From contig NZ_LR597506.1 in the NCBI RefSeq assembly GCF_902150035.1, positions 1 through 64,000 of the forward strand: a stretch of DNA of 64,000 nucleotides, given 5' to 3'. Under the pieces are notes generated by a model. It had not been told where the DNA came from and did no database searches. It worked only from the letters and a program-made list of their open reading frames with translations. The stretch comes from Enorma burkinafasonensis (GTDB lineage: Bacteria; Actinomycetota; Coriobacteriia; Coriobacteriales; Coriobacteriaceae). This document shows, piece by piece, positions 18,921 through 28,678 of the stretch. Each line of letters opens with the position of its first letter. The first letter of the stretch is position 1. The translations under genes and the position numbers were made by a program.

Positions 18921-20066
18921 ATGGAGCGCGGGCGCGTCCTCGTGGCGCTGAGCGGCGGCGTCGACTCGAGCGTCGCGGCATACCTGCTCAAGCGGCAGGG
19001 CTATGAGTGCATCGGCGTGACCATGCGCCTCTTCGACGAGGACACGCCGGGCCGCGGGCGCGCCTGCGGCAACAGCGCCGACATCGAGGACGCCCGCGCG
19101 CTCGCTGGCCGCCTGGGCATCCCCTTCCATGTGCTCGACCGCCGCGCGGCCTTCGAGCGCGACGTGATCGAGCGATTCGTCGACGCCTACGAGCAGGGCC
19201 TCACGCCCAACCCGTGCGCGGTCTGCAACCGCGCGATCAAGTTCGGCACGCTGCTCGAGCACGCGCGCGAGGAGGGCTGCGCCTATCTCGCCACCGGCCA
19301 CTACGCGCGCGTCGCCGAACGAGCGGATGCAGAGGGCAGGCGCACGTTCGACCTGCTCAGGGCGCACGACCGCACCAAGGACCAGAGCTACTTCCTCTAC
19401 GGCCTCACCCAGGGCGCCCTCGCGCGCGTCATCTTCCCCCTGGGCGGGCTCACCAAGGAGGGCGACGTGCGGCGCATCGCCGCCGAGCAGGGGTTCGAGA
19501 ACGCCCGCAAGCGCGACAGCCAGGGCATCTGCTTCGTGCCCGGCAACGACTTCGCCACGTTCATCGAGCGGCGGCGCGGCAAGACGCTCGAGCCGGGGCC
19601 CGTCGTAGATACCGCCGGCAACCTCCTCGGCGAGCACCGCGGCGCCATCCGCTACACCGTGGGCCAGCGCAAGGGCCTCGGCGTGGCGGCGGCGCGCCCG
19701 CTCTACGTGACCCGTGTGGACGCCCGCACGGGGACCGTCACCCTAGGAGACGAGCGCGACCTGTACGCCCCGGCCCTCGTCGCCGACTCGTGGACCTGGT
19801 GCGTCCCCGCCGCGGAGGCCGAGGCCATCCGCGCGGCGTCCGCCAGCGGGACGGGGATGGCCGTCCAGGCGCGCATACGCTACCACCAGGAGGGCCAGGA
19901 GGCGCGCATCTTCGCGCCGGCACCCGACGAGGCGGCCGGCTGCACGGGTGAGGCCCTGCGCATCGCCTTCAGCGAGCCGCAGCGCGCCATCGCCCCCGGG
20001 CAGTCCGTGGTCGCCTACGACGGGGACCGGGTGCTCGGCGGCGGGCGCATCGTCCGCGCGCTCTAG
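18921..20066 (+). CDS. mnmA: tRNA-uridine 2-sulfurtransferase
   Basis: A 381-residue tRNA 2-thiouridylase that modifies the wobble U34 of tRNA Lys, Glu and Gln. The PP-loop ALSGGVDSSVA is at 9-19. The nucleophile cysteine is in LTPNPCAVCN and the second catalytic cysteine in QGICFVPG, followed by the conserved GQRKGLGV. Length matches the family. RBS GAGGAGG precedes the ATG. It follows cysK directly, and no cysteine desulfurase is adjacent, so the persulfide donor must be elsewhere. Confidence 0.95.
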   Translation: MERGRVLVALSGGVDSSVAAYLLKRQGYECIGVTMRLFDEDTPGRGRACGNSADIEDARALAGRLGIPFHVLDRRAAFERDVIERFVDAYEQGLTPNPCAVCNRAIKFGTLLEHAREEGCAYLATGHYARVAERADAEGRRTFDLLRAHDRTKDQSYFLYGLTQGALARVIFPLGGLTKEGDVRRIAAEQGFENARKRDSQGICFVPGNDFATFIERRRGKTLEPGPVVDTAGNLLGEHRGAIRYTVGQRKGLGVAAARPLYVTRVDARTGTVTLGDERDLYAPALVADSWTWCVPAAEAEAIRAASASGTGMAVQARIRYHQEGQEARIFAPAPDEAAGCTGEALRIAFSEPQRAIAPGQSVVAYDGDRVLGGGRIVRAL

Positions 20067-20127
20067 CGCGCTCGGGTGCCGACAGGCCGCTCACGCCGAC
20101 GACGCGCGACGCCGCCGCTCGGGCGGC

Positions 20128-21525
20128 CTAGTTGCAGTGGCGCCACGCGGGGTCGGTGAGCGCCCGCGCGAGGCCGAGGCCCAAGGGCAGAAACAGGATG
20201 ATCATGACCGCGCGGAAGATCCACTCCATGGAGCCCACCACGTCGACGGTGCCCATGAAGTACACCGCGCGGTACAGGTAGAGGCCGGGCACCATGATCA
20301 CGATCGAGGGGACCGTGATCGAGATCCGCGGGAAGCCCGCCCCGCGCACCGCCACGGAGGCCAGGAGTCCCGCCGCGAGCGCACCGGCGAAAGCGGCCGC
20401 CTCGGGCGTCACGCCCGCGTCGACGAGCGTGAGGCGCAGCGTGTTGGCGACCGCGCCCACCCCCGCCGCCGTCGCCGCCATGGGCGCCGGCGAGTTGAAG
20501 AGCACCGAGAACCCAAAGACGCCCACGAAGCTCATGAGAACGCGCAGCGCCGTGAGCGCGACGGGGCCGAGCCCGAGCGGCTGGAACTCATCGGGCCTGA
20601 GTCCCACGAACGACGAGATGAGCCATGCGACGAGCGTCGCCGTCACGATGATCGAGACCGCGTAGACGAGCCGCTCGCCGCCGGAGCGCAGGTCGAGCTT
20701 GGCGATGTCGAGGCCGCTGCTGATGAGCGGGAAGCCGGGGATGACGAAGAGCATCGCGCCGATGTAGCCCGCGTTGTAATCGAGCGCCGCGGGCACGACG
20801 AGGCCCACGACGTGCTGCACGGCGAGGTAGACCATACACGCCGCCGCCACGCCGCAGCCGACGCACCCCAGGTGCGTGAGGTGCCGGTCAAGCATGATGC
20901 GGCGCACGTAGCCGCCCACGCCCGCGCCCGCGAAGGCGCAGAGCATCTCGATGGGGCCCCCGCCGAGCAGAAAGACGAAGGCGGCGCAGGCCGCCGCGGC
21001 GCCGAGCGCCGCCTGCCAGGGGGCGTAACGGCCCTTGACGTGCTCGATCTCGTCCATGAGCTCATGGAACCTGCCCGCCGTGAACGTCTTGCCCTCCGCC
21101 TCGATGCGGCGCACGAGCCGCTCCATGTTCCAGATGCGCTCGGTGTTCACGCCGGTCGTGGGCAGCGAGACGACCTCGGAGAACGAACCCGTCTCGTCGA
21201 AGCAGCTGCACTCGATGGAAGTGAGGCTCACGTCCGAGGAGCACGTGATGCCGAGCACCCCGGCCGTGGCGTTCATGGCCTCGCGCACGCGCCAGGCGCC
21301 CGCGCCGCCCGCGAGGAGCAGCAGCCCCACGCGGCACACGATCGACGACTTGTCCGGCAGGCTCGCCTCGGTGGCGAGGCTGTCGTGCTCATCGAGCACC
21401 TCGTGCCAGTGGACGGTCATGTGGTTGCGGTGCGAGAGCCGGGTATGGCGCGTGCGGTGCACGACGGCATGGCGCGCCGGGCGGGCAGCGCCGGCGCTGC
21501 GGGCGTTCTCTTCCTCACGGGGCAT
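20128..21525 (-). CDS. thrE: Threonine/serine exporter, ThrE-type
   Basis: A 465-residue fused ThrE-type protein: a soluble N-terminal domain (with the glycine/threonine-rich region ITCSSDVSLTS near residue 95), then about ten transmembrane helices corresponding to the ThrP and ThrB halves found as two genes in many bacteria. These proteins export threonine and serine. The ATG at 21525 has an AGGAGC site five bases upstream. It starts nine bases after the stop of an antitoxin-like gene on the same strand, suggesting co-transcription. Substrate is inferred from the family only. Confidence 0.87.
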   Translation of the reverse strand: MPREEENARSAGAARPARHAVVHRTRHTRLSHRNHMTVHWHEVLDEHDSLATEASLPDKSSIVCRVGLLLLAGGAGAWRVREAMNATAGVLGITCSSDVSLTSIECSCFDETGSFSEVVSLPTTGVNTERIWNMERLVRRIEAEGKTFTAGRFHELMDEIEHVKGRYAPWQAALGAAAACAAFVFLLGGGPIEMLCAFAGAGVGGYVRRIMLDRHLTHLGCVGCGVAAACMVYLAVQHVVGLVVPAALDYNAGYIGAMLFVIPGFPLISSGLDIAKLDLRSGGERLVYAVSIIVTATLVAWLISSFVGLRPDEFQPLGLGPVALTALRVLMSFVGVFGFSVLFNSPAPMAATAAGVGAVANTLRLTLVDAGVTPEAAAFAGALAAGLLASVAVRGAGFPRISITVPSIVIMVPGLYLYRAVYFMGTVDVVGSMEWIFRAVMIILFLPLGLGLARALTDPAWRHCN

Positions 21526-21533
21526 GGCCGCTC

Positions 21534-21797
21534 CTAACCCTCGGATACGGACGGGGCGCCGGCAGATGCCATGCCGGGCGCAAGCTCCCCTTGAGCATAC
21601 GACATCGCGGGGCCGTCCGCCCCGAAGACGCCCGCGGGCGTTATATCGAACGGGAAGGTGCCGCATCGGTTGAAGGCGGCGATGAACATGCGTATCGCGT
21701 TGGACGGCGTGGTGCCGACCTGCTGGGTCGCTGCCGCGAAGGCCGCCTTCTCCTCAGGCAAGACCTTCGCGACAACTGGGGTCATGTGCTCTGCCAT
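21534..21797 (-). CDS. RelB/DinJ-like antitoxin, no toxin nearby
   Basis: An 87-residue protein whose first 50 residues match the RelB/DinJ ribbon-helix-helix plan (VVAKVLPEEKAAFAAATQQ, then TPSNAIRMFIAAF and PFDI). The tail is alanine/glycine-rich and unrelated to known toxin-binding tails. No RelE/YafQ toxin gene is found on either side: downstream is thrE, upstream is a divergent amidotransferase. It could be an orphan antitoxin kept as a regulator. Its upstream region has a long dyad and 10-bp iterons that could be its operator. Confidence 0.7.
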   Translation of the reverse strand: MAEHMTPVVAKVLPEEKAAFAAATQQVGTTPSNAIRMFIAAFNRCGTFPFDITPAGVFGADGPAMSYAQGELAPGMASAGAPSVSEG

Positions 21798-21831
21798 GGA
21801 ACTACCTCTGTAGAGCGAATGGGCTGCGTTT

Positions 21832-21903
21832 GCTTGGACACGGCGGCATGTGCCGACGTTGCACTACCACCTGCCCTACGGCGCCATGCCGCCGTGCCCA
21901 AGC
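21832..21903. repeat. 19-bp inverted repeat, large hairpin
   Basis: GCTTGGACACGGCGGCATG (21832-21850) is matched by its reverse complement at 21885-21903 with a single mismatch, leaving a 34-base loop. It lies between the antitoxin start and the 10-bp iterons. It could be a REP/BIME-like unit, an operator, or an RNA hairpin in the leader. Confidence 0.75.
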
Positions 21904-21925
21904 GTGCTGTGTTTCTGCTATGTTG

Positions 21926-21953
21926 GTATTACTAAGTATTACTAAGTATTACC
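21926..21953. promoter_or_regulatory. 10-bp iterons upstream of antitoxin
   Basis: GTATTACTAA occurs twice exactly at 21926 and 21936, followed by a partial third copy (GTATTAC) at 21946. The 10-bp spacing puts each copy on the same DNA face, as expected for cooperative binding of a ribbon-helix-helix protein. Binding is inferred, not shown. Confidence 0.55.
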
Positions 21954-22132
21954 CCTGAAGGTAGGATAGCGCATCCTGCCCGTTCCCGCAACGGCCTATC
22001 GAAGAATTCCCGCGCTGCGTGTAGAATGTGGGCGGCGACGCGAACGCCCGCGTGGGCCGGTCGCCCCCAAGGACCGCCCGGCCCCGTGCGCGGCCTCCGC
22101 GCGCAAGCGGCCACCGACCGGAATGAGGCCCC

Positions 22133-22900
22133 ATGCCCAGCAAGCGACCGCTCATCCTCGTCACGAGCTCCGCCACCGAGTACCTCGGCGAGCCCGCGCT
22201 GCGTCTCTCGGAGAACTATGCCGACGCCGTCGTCATGGCGGGCGGCCTGCCGGTCGTCACCCCGCTCTCGGACGACCTCTCCATCTTTGACGACCTGCTC
22301 GACCGCGCCGACGGCCTCATGCTCACCGGCGGCTCCGACATCGACCCCGCCCGCTATCGCGATGCGCTCTCCCTCGGTGCGGACGAGCTCGATGCCGGCG
22401 AGCGCACCGTGCACGAGGTCACGCCCGGACGCGACGCCATCGAGCTCTACCTGCTCGAGGGCGCCGAGCGCCGCGGCATGCCCGTGCTCGGCATCTGCCG
22501 CGGCCTGCAGATCATGAACATCGCGCACGGCGGCTCGCTCTACCACGACCTACCCGCGCAGCACCCGGCCGACCCCGGCACGCTCGCCATCGCGCACGAC
22601 GCCTACATGGACGGCCGCATCTCGCACCGGATCTCGCTCGAGGAGGGGTCGCTCCTCGCCCGCACGGTCGGCGCCACGGAGCTCGAGGTGAACTCCCTGC
22701 ACCATCAGGCCATCCGCGACCTCGCGCCCGGCTTCGTCTGCACGGCGCGCGCCACCGACGGCGTCATCGAGGCGATCGAAGACCCCGCTCGCCCCAATAT
22801 GCTCGGCGTGCAGTGGCACCCCGAGTACTTCGCGGCGACCGAGCCCATGGCGCTCATCTTCCGCTCGTTTATCGATGCGTGCCGCGAACCGCGGGCGTGA
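22133..22900 (+). CDS. Class I glutamine amidotransferase (peptidase C26)
   Basis: A 255-residue gamma-glutamyl hydrolase/PuuD-like enzyme. The nucleophile is C122 in GICRGLQIMN, with H229 and E231 in QWHPEY completing the triad. The oxyanion-region LTGGSDIDP is at about residues 63-71. PuuD relatives hydrolyse gamma-glutamyl-GABA in polyamine breakdown; other members act on folate poly-glutamate or unknown amides. No polyamine genes are nearby, so the substrate is open. It is a single gene, with a strong hairpin downstream. Confidence 0.9.
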   Translation: MPSKRPLILVTSSATEYLGEPALRLSENYADAVVMAGGLPVVTPLSDDLSIFDDLLDRADGLMLTGGSDIDPARYRDALSLGADELDAGERTVHEVTPGRDAIELYLLEGAERRGMPVLGICRGLQIMNIAHGGSLYHDLPAQHPADPGTLAIAHDAYMDGRISHRISLEEGSLLARTVGATELEVNSLHHQAIRDLAPGFVCTARATDGVIEAIEDPARPNMLGVQWHPEYFAATEPMALIFRSFIDACREPRA

Positions 22901-22951
22901 GCGGGCACGATGCCCGGCTCCTGCGCACCTGAGCGCACGAAACCCGAGAAA

Positions 22952-22993
22952 GACGAGCGCCCGACACGGTCCGTACCGCGTCGGGCGCTCGTC
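22952..22993. terminator. Bidirectional terminator between convergent genes
   Basis: A perfect 14-bp stem (GACGAGCGCCCGAC at 22952-22965 with its complement at 22980-22993). On the minus strand it is followed by TTTCTCGGGTTT; on the plus strand by a weaker T-rich tail. It lies between the amidotransferase and helicase stops. Confidence 0.85.
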
Positions 22994-23029
22994 GCATGTC
23001 CCTGTTCTTAAGATCGCGAGCCGGCGGGG

Positions 23030-24562
23030 TTACGCCTGCCTGCCGCCATGGTCGCCTGGGCGCCGGCGGGCACGGGGCCGCTCGGCCTGCTCGGGCCGGC
23101 GCGTGTGCCCGGCTCCCCGCGCTCGCTTGCCCGCGCGATCGCCCTCGGCGCGTCGCGTCCGCTCGCGCGTGCGCGCGCCACCGGCACCGCGGCCGCCCTC
23201 GGCACTGCCGCCTTCGGCCGCGCGCACGCGCACCCTACCCGCGCGCTTGGGACGGGCGGGACGGGGCGCGGCGTCCTCGCGGGCGGCCGATGCCGGGGCG
23301 CGCTTCTTGCGCGACGTCGACTTGCCGCGCTTGGTCTTCTTCTTGCGGCCCGCGCGCGGCTCGCGCGCGGGGTCGAGCGCCGGCGGGTTCTCGCCCGTGT
23401 CGAGCCCGGCGGTGTCGAAGAGGCGCGCGGTCTTGCCCATCAGGCCCTCGATGGCGTAGAACTCAGTCACATCCTGCTCCGTCACGAACGTGACCGACCA
23501 GCCCGCCTCGCCGGCGCGCCCGGTGCGGCCGATGCGGTGGATGTAGTCGGTCGGCTCACTCGGCACGTCGAAATTGACCACGTAGCGCACATCGGTGATG
23601 TCGATGCCGCGGGCGAGGACGTCGGTCGCCACGAGCACGTCGACCTTCCCCTCGCGAAACGCCCTGAGCGCGCGCTCGCGCTGGGCCTGGCTCCGGTCGC
23701 CGTGGATGGCGAGGGCCGAGATCTCGCGCCGCGCGAGGCGCTTGCAGCAGGTGTCGGCACGGCGCTTGGTGCGCACGAACACGATGACGCGCTCGGTGCC
23801 CTCGCGCTTGAGCACCTGGGAGAGCAGGCCGTTCTTCGCCTCGAGCGAGACGGGCAGCACGTACTGGTCGACGGTGTCGGCCGTGGACGCGGGCGGGGCG
23901 ATCTCGACGCGGGCGGGGTCGCGCACCAGGTCCGCGATACCCTTGAGTGCCTGGTCATCCAGGGTGGCCGAGAAGAGCAGCGTCTGGCGCTCGGCGGGCG
24001 TGCGCTCCACGATCTTGCGGACCGAGGGCAGAAAGCCCATGTCGAGCATGCGGTCCGCCTCGTCGAGCACGAGCGTGCGCACCTCGCCGAGGTCGCAGGC
24101 GCCCTGGTCGATGAGGTCGATGAGGCGGCCGGGCGTGGCGACGAGGACGTCGCACCCCCGCTTGAGGGCGCTGCGCTGCGGGTTGTAGCCCACGCCGCCC
24201 ACCACGGTCACGGCGCTGTGGCGCGTGCGGCGGGCGATCGTGGTGCACACCTCGTCGATCTGCTGCGCGAGCTCGCGCGTGGGCGTGATGACGAGCATGA
24301 GGGGGCCGCGGCCCCGGCCGCGCTTTCGCTCCGTGGCAACATGGCCGAGCCGGTCGAGCGCGGGCAGCAGGAACGCCGCCGTCTTGCCCGTCCCGGTCTG
24401 CGCGGCGGCGAGCAGGTCGCGGCCGGCGAGGACCTCGGGGATGGCGGCCGCCTGCACGGGCGTCGGCTCCTCGTAGCCCATATCATGCACGGCGGCGAGC
24501 ACCGTGTCCGAGAGACCGAGGTCCTCGAAGCGGACGGCTCGGTTATCTGATTCCCTGTTCAT
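23030..24562 (-). CDS. DEAD-box RNA helicase
   Basis: A 510-residue RhlE/CsdA-like RNA helicase. In order: Q motif FEDLGLSD...TPVQ (11-35), Walker A AAQTGTGKT, PTRELAQQ, LDEADRMLDMGF, FSATLD, and HRIGRTGRAG. From about residue 400 there is a long Arg/Lys-rich low-complexity tail, likely RNA binding. The start ATG at 24562 is set by homology, as the RBS is weak. A TATACT -10-like box near 24707 would give a 5' leader of about 140 bases with a GCACCCGC/GCGGGTGC hairpin, typical of cold-regulated helicases. Confidence 0.93.
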   Translation of the reverse strand: MNRESDNRAVRFEDLGLSDTVLAAVHDMGYEEPTPVQAAAIPEVLAGRDLLAAAQTGTGKTAAFLLPALDRLGHVATERKRGRGRGPLMLVITPTRELAQQIDEVCTTIARRTRHSAVTVVGGVGYNPQRSALKRGCDVLVATPGRLIDLIDQGACDLGEVRTLVLDEADRMLDMGFLPSVRKIVERTPAERQTLLFSATLDDQALKGIADLVRDPARVEIAPPASTADTVDQYVLPVSLEAKNGLLSQVLKREGTERVIVFVRTKRRADTCCKRLARREISALAIHGDRSQAQRERALRAFREGKVDVLVATDVLARGIDITDVRYVVNFDVPSEPTDYIHRIGRTGRAGEAGWSVTFVTEQDVTEFYAIEGLMGKTARLFDTAGLDTGENPPALDPAREPRAGRKKKTKRGKSTSRKKRAPASAAREDAAPRPARPKRAGRVRVRAAEGGSAEGGRGAGGARTRERTRRAEGDRAGKRARGAGHTRRPEQAERPRARRRPGDHGGRQA

Positions 24563-24845
24563 AGAGGTACGTTCCGTTCCATCGATTTGACAAGCAAGCG
24601 CCGGCGCATCCGCGTGGGCGCGCCGGCGCGAGGTCGCAAGGTTTTGCGCCCCGCATCTGCAGAAGGGCGCGAGATGCCGCACCCGCTGGCCGCGGGTGCC
24701 CTGTGCAGTATAGGGGCTTCCGCCGCCCGGGGGCCGACATCGCGCGGCCGCGCACGCAAACCCCATGAACCGCGTGGCGCGCGGGCTCCCCCGCGCCGCC
24801 GTCGAGACGGGAGAAGGCAACGATCGTTGCGATTGCTGAATACCC

Positions 24846-24867
24846 ATACCCCGTGGGGGTATATGAT
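24846..24867 (+). promoter_or_regulatory. CsoR-like operator over the copA promoter
   Basis: The dyad ATACCCCGTGGGGGTAT (24846-24862) resembles known CsoR operators (TACCCC-n-GGGGGTA). It abuts and overlaps a -10 box TATGAT (24862-24867), so a bound repressor would block RNA polymerase. The cognate csoR is the third gene of the operon it controls. Confidence 0.8.
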
Positions 24868-24929
24868 GGTGCATGGGAACGCGCCGCCGGGAAGGCATCC
24901 CGGCGCCGCGGACCGGAAAGGAAGCCATC

Positions 24930-27275
24930 ATGGCACATGAATCTTTCGATGTGGGCGGTATGACCTGCGCGGCATGCCAGGCCCATGTGGAGCGGGCGGT
25001 CTTGGGGCTCGACGGCGTCGAGGACGTCGCCGTGAACCTGCTCTCGGGGTCCATGACCGTGGATTTCGACGAAGACGCCCTGACCGAGCAGGACATCTGC
25101 GACGCCGTCGACCGCGCGGGCTACTCCGCGGCGCCCGTGGCCGAACCCGGCTCGGCGCCGGCCGCGACGGGCTCCGCCCGCGCCCGGCCCGAGTCGCCCA
25201 CCAAGAAGCTCGAGGCCACGGCCCGCGCCATGCGGGCGCGGCTCGCCGCCTCGTTCGCGTTCTGGATTCCGCTGTTCTACCTGGGCATGGGGCACATGTT
25301 CGGCTGGCCGCTGCCCGCGGTCTTCACCGACCCGCGCTACTCGATGACGCTCGCGCTCGCCGAGCTCGCCCTCACCCTGCCAATCATCTACGTGAACCGC
25401 GCGTACTTCGAGAGCGGCTTCAAGTCGCTCGCGCACGGCGCGCCCACCATGGACGCGCTCATCGCCATCGGCGCCGCGGCGAGCGTGGGCTGGTCCGTCT
25501 ACGCCATGTTCCTCATGGCGGCCTCGCTCGCCACGGGCGATACCGCGAGCGCGCATCGCATCGCCATGGACAACCTGTTCCTGGAGAGCGCGGGCACGAT
25601 CCTCACGCTGGTTACCGTGGGCAAGTACCTCGAGACGCGCAGCAAGTCCAAGACGGGCGGCGCCATCGAGAAACTCATCGACCTCGCGCCCAAGACCGCG
25701 ACGCGCGTCGGCGCCGACGGTAGCGAGGAGACGGTCCCCGTCGAGGCGATCCGCCCCGGCGACGTCATCGCGGTGCGTCCGGGCGCGTCGATCCCGGTGG
25801 ACGGCGTGGTGCTCGAGGGCGCGTCCGCCGTGGACGAGAGCGCGCTCACCGGCGAGTCGATCCCCGTCGAGAAGGGGCCGGGTGCGACGGTGAGCGCCGC
25901 GACCGTCAACCGCACGGGATCGTTCACCTTCCGCGCCACGCGCGTGGGGGCCGACACGGCACTCGCCAGGATCATCAGGCTCGTGGAGGACGCCAACGCG
26001 ACCAAGGCGCCGATCGCGCGGCTCGCCGACAAGGTCGCCGGCGTCTTCGTGCCGGTGGTGCTCGGCATCGCGGCCGTCACATTCGTCGCCTGGCTCGTCG
26101 CGGGCGGCTCCGTGAGCGAGGCTCTCACCTCGGCCGTCGCCGTCGTGGTGATCAGCTGCCCGTGCGCGCTCGGCCTCGCCACGCCCGTCGCCATCATGGT
26201 GGGCACGGGAAAGGGAGCCGAACTGGGCGTGCTCTTCAAGAGCGCCGAGGCGCTCGAGACCCTGCACAAGGTCGACACCGTGGTGCTCGACAAGACGGGC
26301 ACCGTCACGAAGGGCGCGCCCGCCGTGACCGACGTGCTCCCCGCCGTGCGCGCGGACGGCACGCCGGCTATGAGCGCCAAGGCGCTCATGAAGCTCGCCT
26401 GCGCGCTGGAGAAGAACAGCGAGCACCCGCTCGCGGAGGCCATCATGGCGCGCGCCGGCGAGCTGGGCATCGCCGCCCGACCCGTCGAGGACTTCCAGGC
26501 GCTGCCCGGGCGCGGCGTCACGGCGCGCGAGGGCGCGAGCACCGTCGCCGCGGGCAACGCGGCCCTCATGGCGGAGCTCGGCATCGAGGTGCCGGCAGAG
26601 GAGCTCGAGCGCTTCGCCCGCGCGGGCAAGACGCCGCTCTTCTTCGCGCGCAACGGCCAGCTCGCGGGCACCATCGCCGTCGCCGACGAGGTGAAGCCCA
26701 CGAGCGCGGCCGCCCTGCGCGCGCTCGCCTCGCTCGGCGTCAAGACCGTCATGCTCACGGGCGACAACCGCCTCACGGCGTCGGCGATCGCCGATGAGGT
26801 CGGGCTCGACGCCTCCGATGTCGTCGCCGACGTCATGCCGGCCGACAAGGAGCGCCACGTGCGCGCGCTCCAGGAGGCCGGCCGCTGCGTCGCCATGGTG
26901 GGCGACGGGATCAACGACTCCCCCGCCCTCGCGCGCGCCGACGTGGGCATCGCGATCGGCACGGGCGCCGATATCGCCAAGGAGGGCGCCGACGTGGTCC
27001 TCATGCACAGCGACCTCGTCGACGTCGCGCGCGCCATCGAGCTCTCGCGCGCCGTAATCAGAAACATCAAGGAGGACCTGTTCTGGGCCCTCTTCTACAA
27101 CGCGTGCGGCATCCCGCTCGCGGCGGGCGCGTTCTTCCCGCTGCTCGGCTGGCAGCTCTCGCCCATGTTCGGCGCGGCGGCCATGAGCCTGTCGAGCATC
27201 TGCGTCGTGACGAACGCGCTGCGCCTGCGCGGGTTCCGCCCCAGGGCAACCGACCGCGTCATCGCGGAGGGATAA
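24930..27275 (+). CDS. copA: Copper-exporting P1B-type ATPase
   Basis: A 781-residue copper ATPase. An N-terminal heavy-metal domain carries GMTCAAC (C13, C16). Eight membrane helices follow, with the metal-site CPC ([12 protein letters not shown], near residue 410), TGES in the actuator domain, the phosphorylation site DKTGT near 454, the nucleotide-binding SEHPLAEA motif and GDGIND near 658. These mark a Cu(I) exporter. The ATG at 24930 follows GGAAAGGAA; an upstream in-frame ATG lacks a good site. It is the first gene of a CsoR-controlled operon with copZ and csoR. Confidence 0.95.
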   Translation: MAHESFDVGGMTCAACQAHVERAVLGLDGVEDVAVNLLSGSMTVDFDEDALTEQDICDAVDRAGYSAAPVAEPGSAPAATGSARARPESPTKKLEATARAMRARLAASFAFWIPLFYLGMGHMFGWPLPAVFTDPRYSMTLALAELALTLPIIYVNRAYFESGFKSLAHGAPTMDALIAIGAAASVGWSVYAMFLMAASLATGDTASAHRIAMDNLFLESAGTILTLVTVGKYLETRSKSKTGGAIEKLIDLAPKTATRVGADGSEETVPVEAIRPGDVIAVRPGASIPVDGVVLEGASAVDESALTGESIPVEKGPGATVSAATVNRTGSFTFRATRVGADTALARIIRLVEDANATKAPIARLADKVAGVFVPVVLGIAAVTFVAWLVAGGSVSEALTSAVAVVVISCPCALGLATPVAIMVGTGKGAELGVLFKSAEALETLHKVDTVVLDKTGTVTKGAPAVTDVLPAVRADGTPAMSAKALMKLACALEKNSEHPLAEAIMARAGELGIAARPVEDFQALPGRGVTAREGASTVAAGNAALMAELGIEVPAEELERFARAGKTPLFFARNGQLAGTIAVADEVKPTSAAALRALASLGVKTVMLTGDNRLTASAIADEVGLDASDVVADVMPADKERHVRALQEAGRCVAMVGDGINDSPALARADVGIAIGTGADIAKEGADVVLMHSDLVDVARAIELSRAVIRNIKEDLFWALFYNACGIPLAAGAFFPLLGWQLSPMFGAAAMSLSSICVVTNALRLRGFRPRATDRVIAEG

Positions 27276-27301
27276 GGTAGGTACCGACGAAAGGACCGGA
27301 C

Positions 27302-27517
27302 ATGAACTACACCATCCACACCGAGGGGCTCCACTGCGGGCACTGCGAGGCCGCCGTCGAGGCCGAGCTCATGAAGGTCGCCGGCGTGACCGACGCCGAC
27401 GCCGACCACGAGGCGAACACCGTCGCGGTCGAGACGTCGGGCGAGGTCGATCCCGCCGCGCTCGCCGCCGCCGTCGAGGCAGCCGGCTTCACGGCGCGCT
27501 CGGTCGAGGCGGCCTAG
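27302..27517 (+). CDS. copZ: Copper chaperone, CopZ-like
   Basis: A 71-residue single heavy-metal-associated domain with the ferredoxin-like pattern and the metal site LHCGHC (C12, C15). The middle residues GH rather than the TA/AA of classical CopZ are unusual, though common in short HMA proteins. It would hand Cu(I) to CopA or buffer it. RBS GAAAGGACC precedes it; it is 26 bases after copA and one base before csoR. Confidence 0.9.
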   Translation: MNYTIHTEGLHCGHCEAAVEAELMKVAGVTDADADHEANTVAVETSGEVDPAALAAAVEAAGFTARSVEAA

Positions 27518-27518
27518 G

Positions 27519-27791
27519 ATGCAGGCCGACCGCGGCAAGACGCTCCGCCTGCTCAAGACCGCGCGCGGCCAGATCGACGGGATCATGCGCATGGTCGAGG
27601 AGGACCGCTACTGCATCGACATCTCGACCCAGCTCATGGCCACGCAGTCCATGCTCGCGCGCATCAACGCCGACGTGCTGAAGGCGCATGTCGAGCACTG
27701 CGTGCGCACCGCCGTGGAAAGCGGGACCGAGGCCGAGAAGGAGCGCAAGCTCGCCGAGGTGGAGCAGGTCATCGACAAGCTCGCGCGGTAG
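27519..27791 (+). CDS. csoR: Copper-sensing repressor CsoR
   Basis: A 90-residue DUF156 all-helical repressor. The Cu(I) ligands C32, H57 and C61 have the spacing of the Cys-His-Cys triad in CsoR (25 and 4 residues apart), and the first-helix basic segment KTARGQIDGI matches. Copper binding releases it from the operator at 24846, derepressing its own operon. The Cys-His-Cys pattern separates it from formaldehyde-sensing FrmR and from nickel-sensing RcnR. Confidence 0.92.
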   Translation: MQADRGKTLRLLKTARGQIDGIMRMVEEDRYCIDISTQLMATQSMLARINADVLKAHVEHCVRTAVESGTEAEKERKLAEVEQVIDKLAR

Positions 27792-27961
27792 GCGCACGGA
27801 AGGCTCGCGGAAGCGGCGGCTCCCGGGCGGTGTCCATACCCGGGAATCGCCGCGACGCGGCGTTTACCGCCCGGCTCGCGGGGTACAACCGGACGTGTGC
27901 CGTCGACCCGCCCCGCGCGGGCGGCGCCGCGCTCCATCGACTCTCGACGGGATAGGAAACC

Positions 27962-28411
27962 ATGAAGGACTTCATGAAGGGACGCTACGGCGTCGACGAC
28001 CTCTCCGCCTCGCTCGGCGCCTGCGGCGTGGTGCTCACGCTCATCGCGACCATCTTCTCGCTCCGCCCGCTCTCGTGGATCGCGCTCGCGATCCTCGCGC
28101 TCGCGCTCATGCGGGCCCTCTCGCGGGATTTCGGGACGCGCCGCGAGGAGAACGAGGCGTTCCGCTCCTTCATCGCCAAGGTCCCGGGAATCGGCTCCCT
28201 CCTGTCGAGGGCTCCCGGCGCGCGCGGCGCGGCGGGCTCGGTCGACTTCGAGCGCACCAAGCGCACCGCGAGCACCATGTGGAAGAACCGCAAGACGACG
28301 CGCTACCTCAAGTGCAAGAGCTGCGGGCAGCTCATGTCCGTGCCGCGCGGCAAGGGGCACATCCGCGTGACCTGCCCCAAGTGCGGCACCAAGGTGGACA
28401 TCCGCTCGTAG
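27962..28411 (+). CDS. Membrane protein with C-terminal zinc ribbon
   Basis: A 149-residue protein with two closely spaced hydrophobic helices (about residues 16-33 and 37-52), a basic linker, and a zinc ribbon with C118-x2-C121 and C138-x2-C141. No close functional family is recognised; similar small proteins are frequent next to rhomboid or stress genes in actinobacteria, but no such partner is adjacent here. RBS GATAGGAAACC precedes the ATG. Function unknown. Confidence 0.8.
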   Translation: MKDFMKGRYGVDDLSASLGACGVVLTLIATIFSLRPLSWIALAILALALMRALSRDFGTRREENEAFRSFIAKVPGIGSLLSRAPGARGAAGSVDFERTKRTASTMWKNRKTTRYLKCKSCGQLMSVPRGKGHIRVTCPKCGTKVDIRS

Positions 28412-28678
28412 CGCCCCCTCCACCGTAACTCCACAGACAGCCCCCTCACGCCCGTGAAGGTTCCATGGATTGCGGGCGCGACCCGCGCCCGGCGTGCGCA
28501 TCGGGAGGCGGTTCCCCACGCGGGCGAGCTCGCCCGGGAAGAACCGGGGAAGGTCGCCGTGACATCCGCGTGAGCTTTCGGACAGGTTCCGGCCAGGTTC
28601 CCGTTTGATATGCCGTACCCGGACCGAGCCGAGCCCGGTACACTCCCCCCAAAGACGTGCCGACCGTTTGGAGGGACC

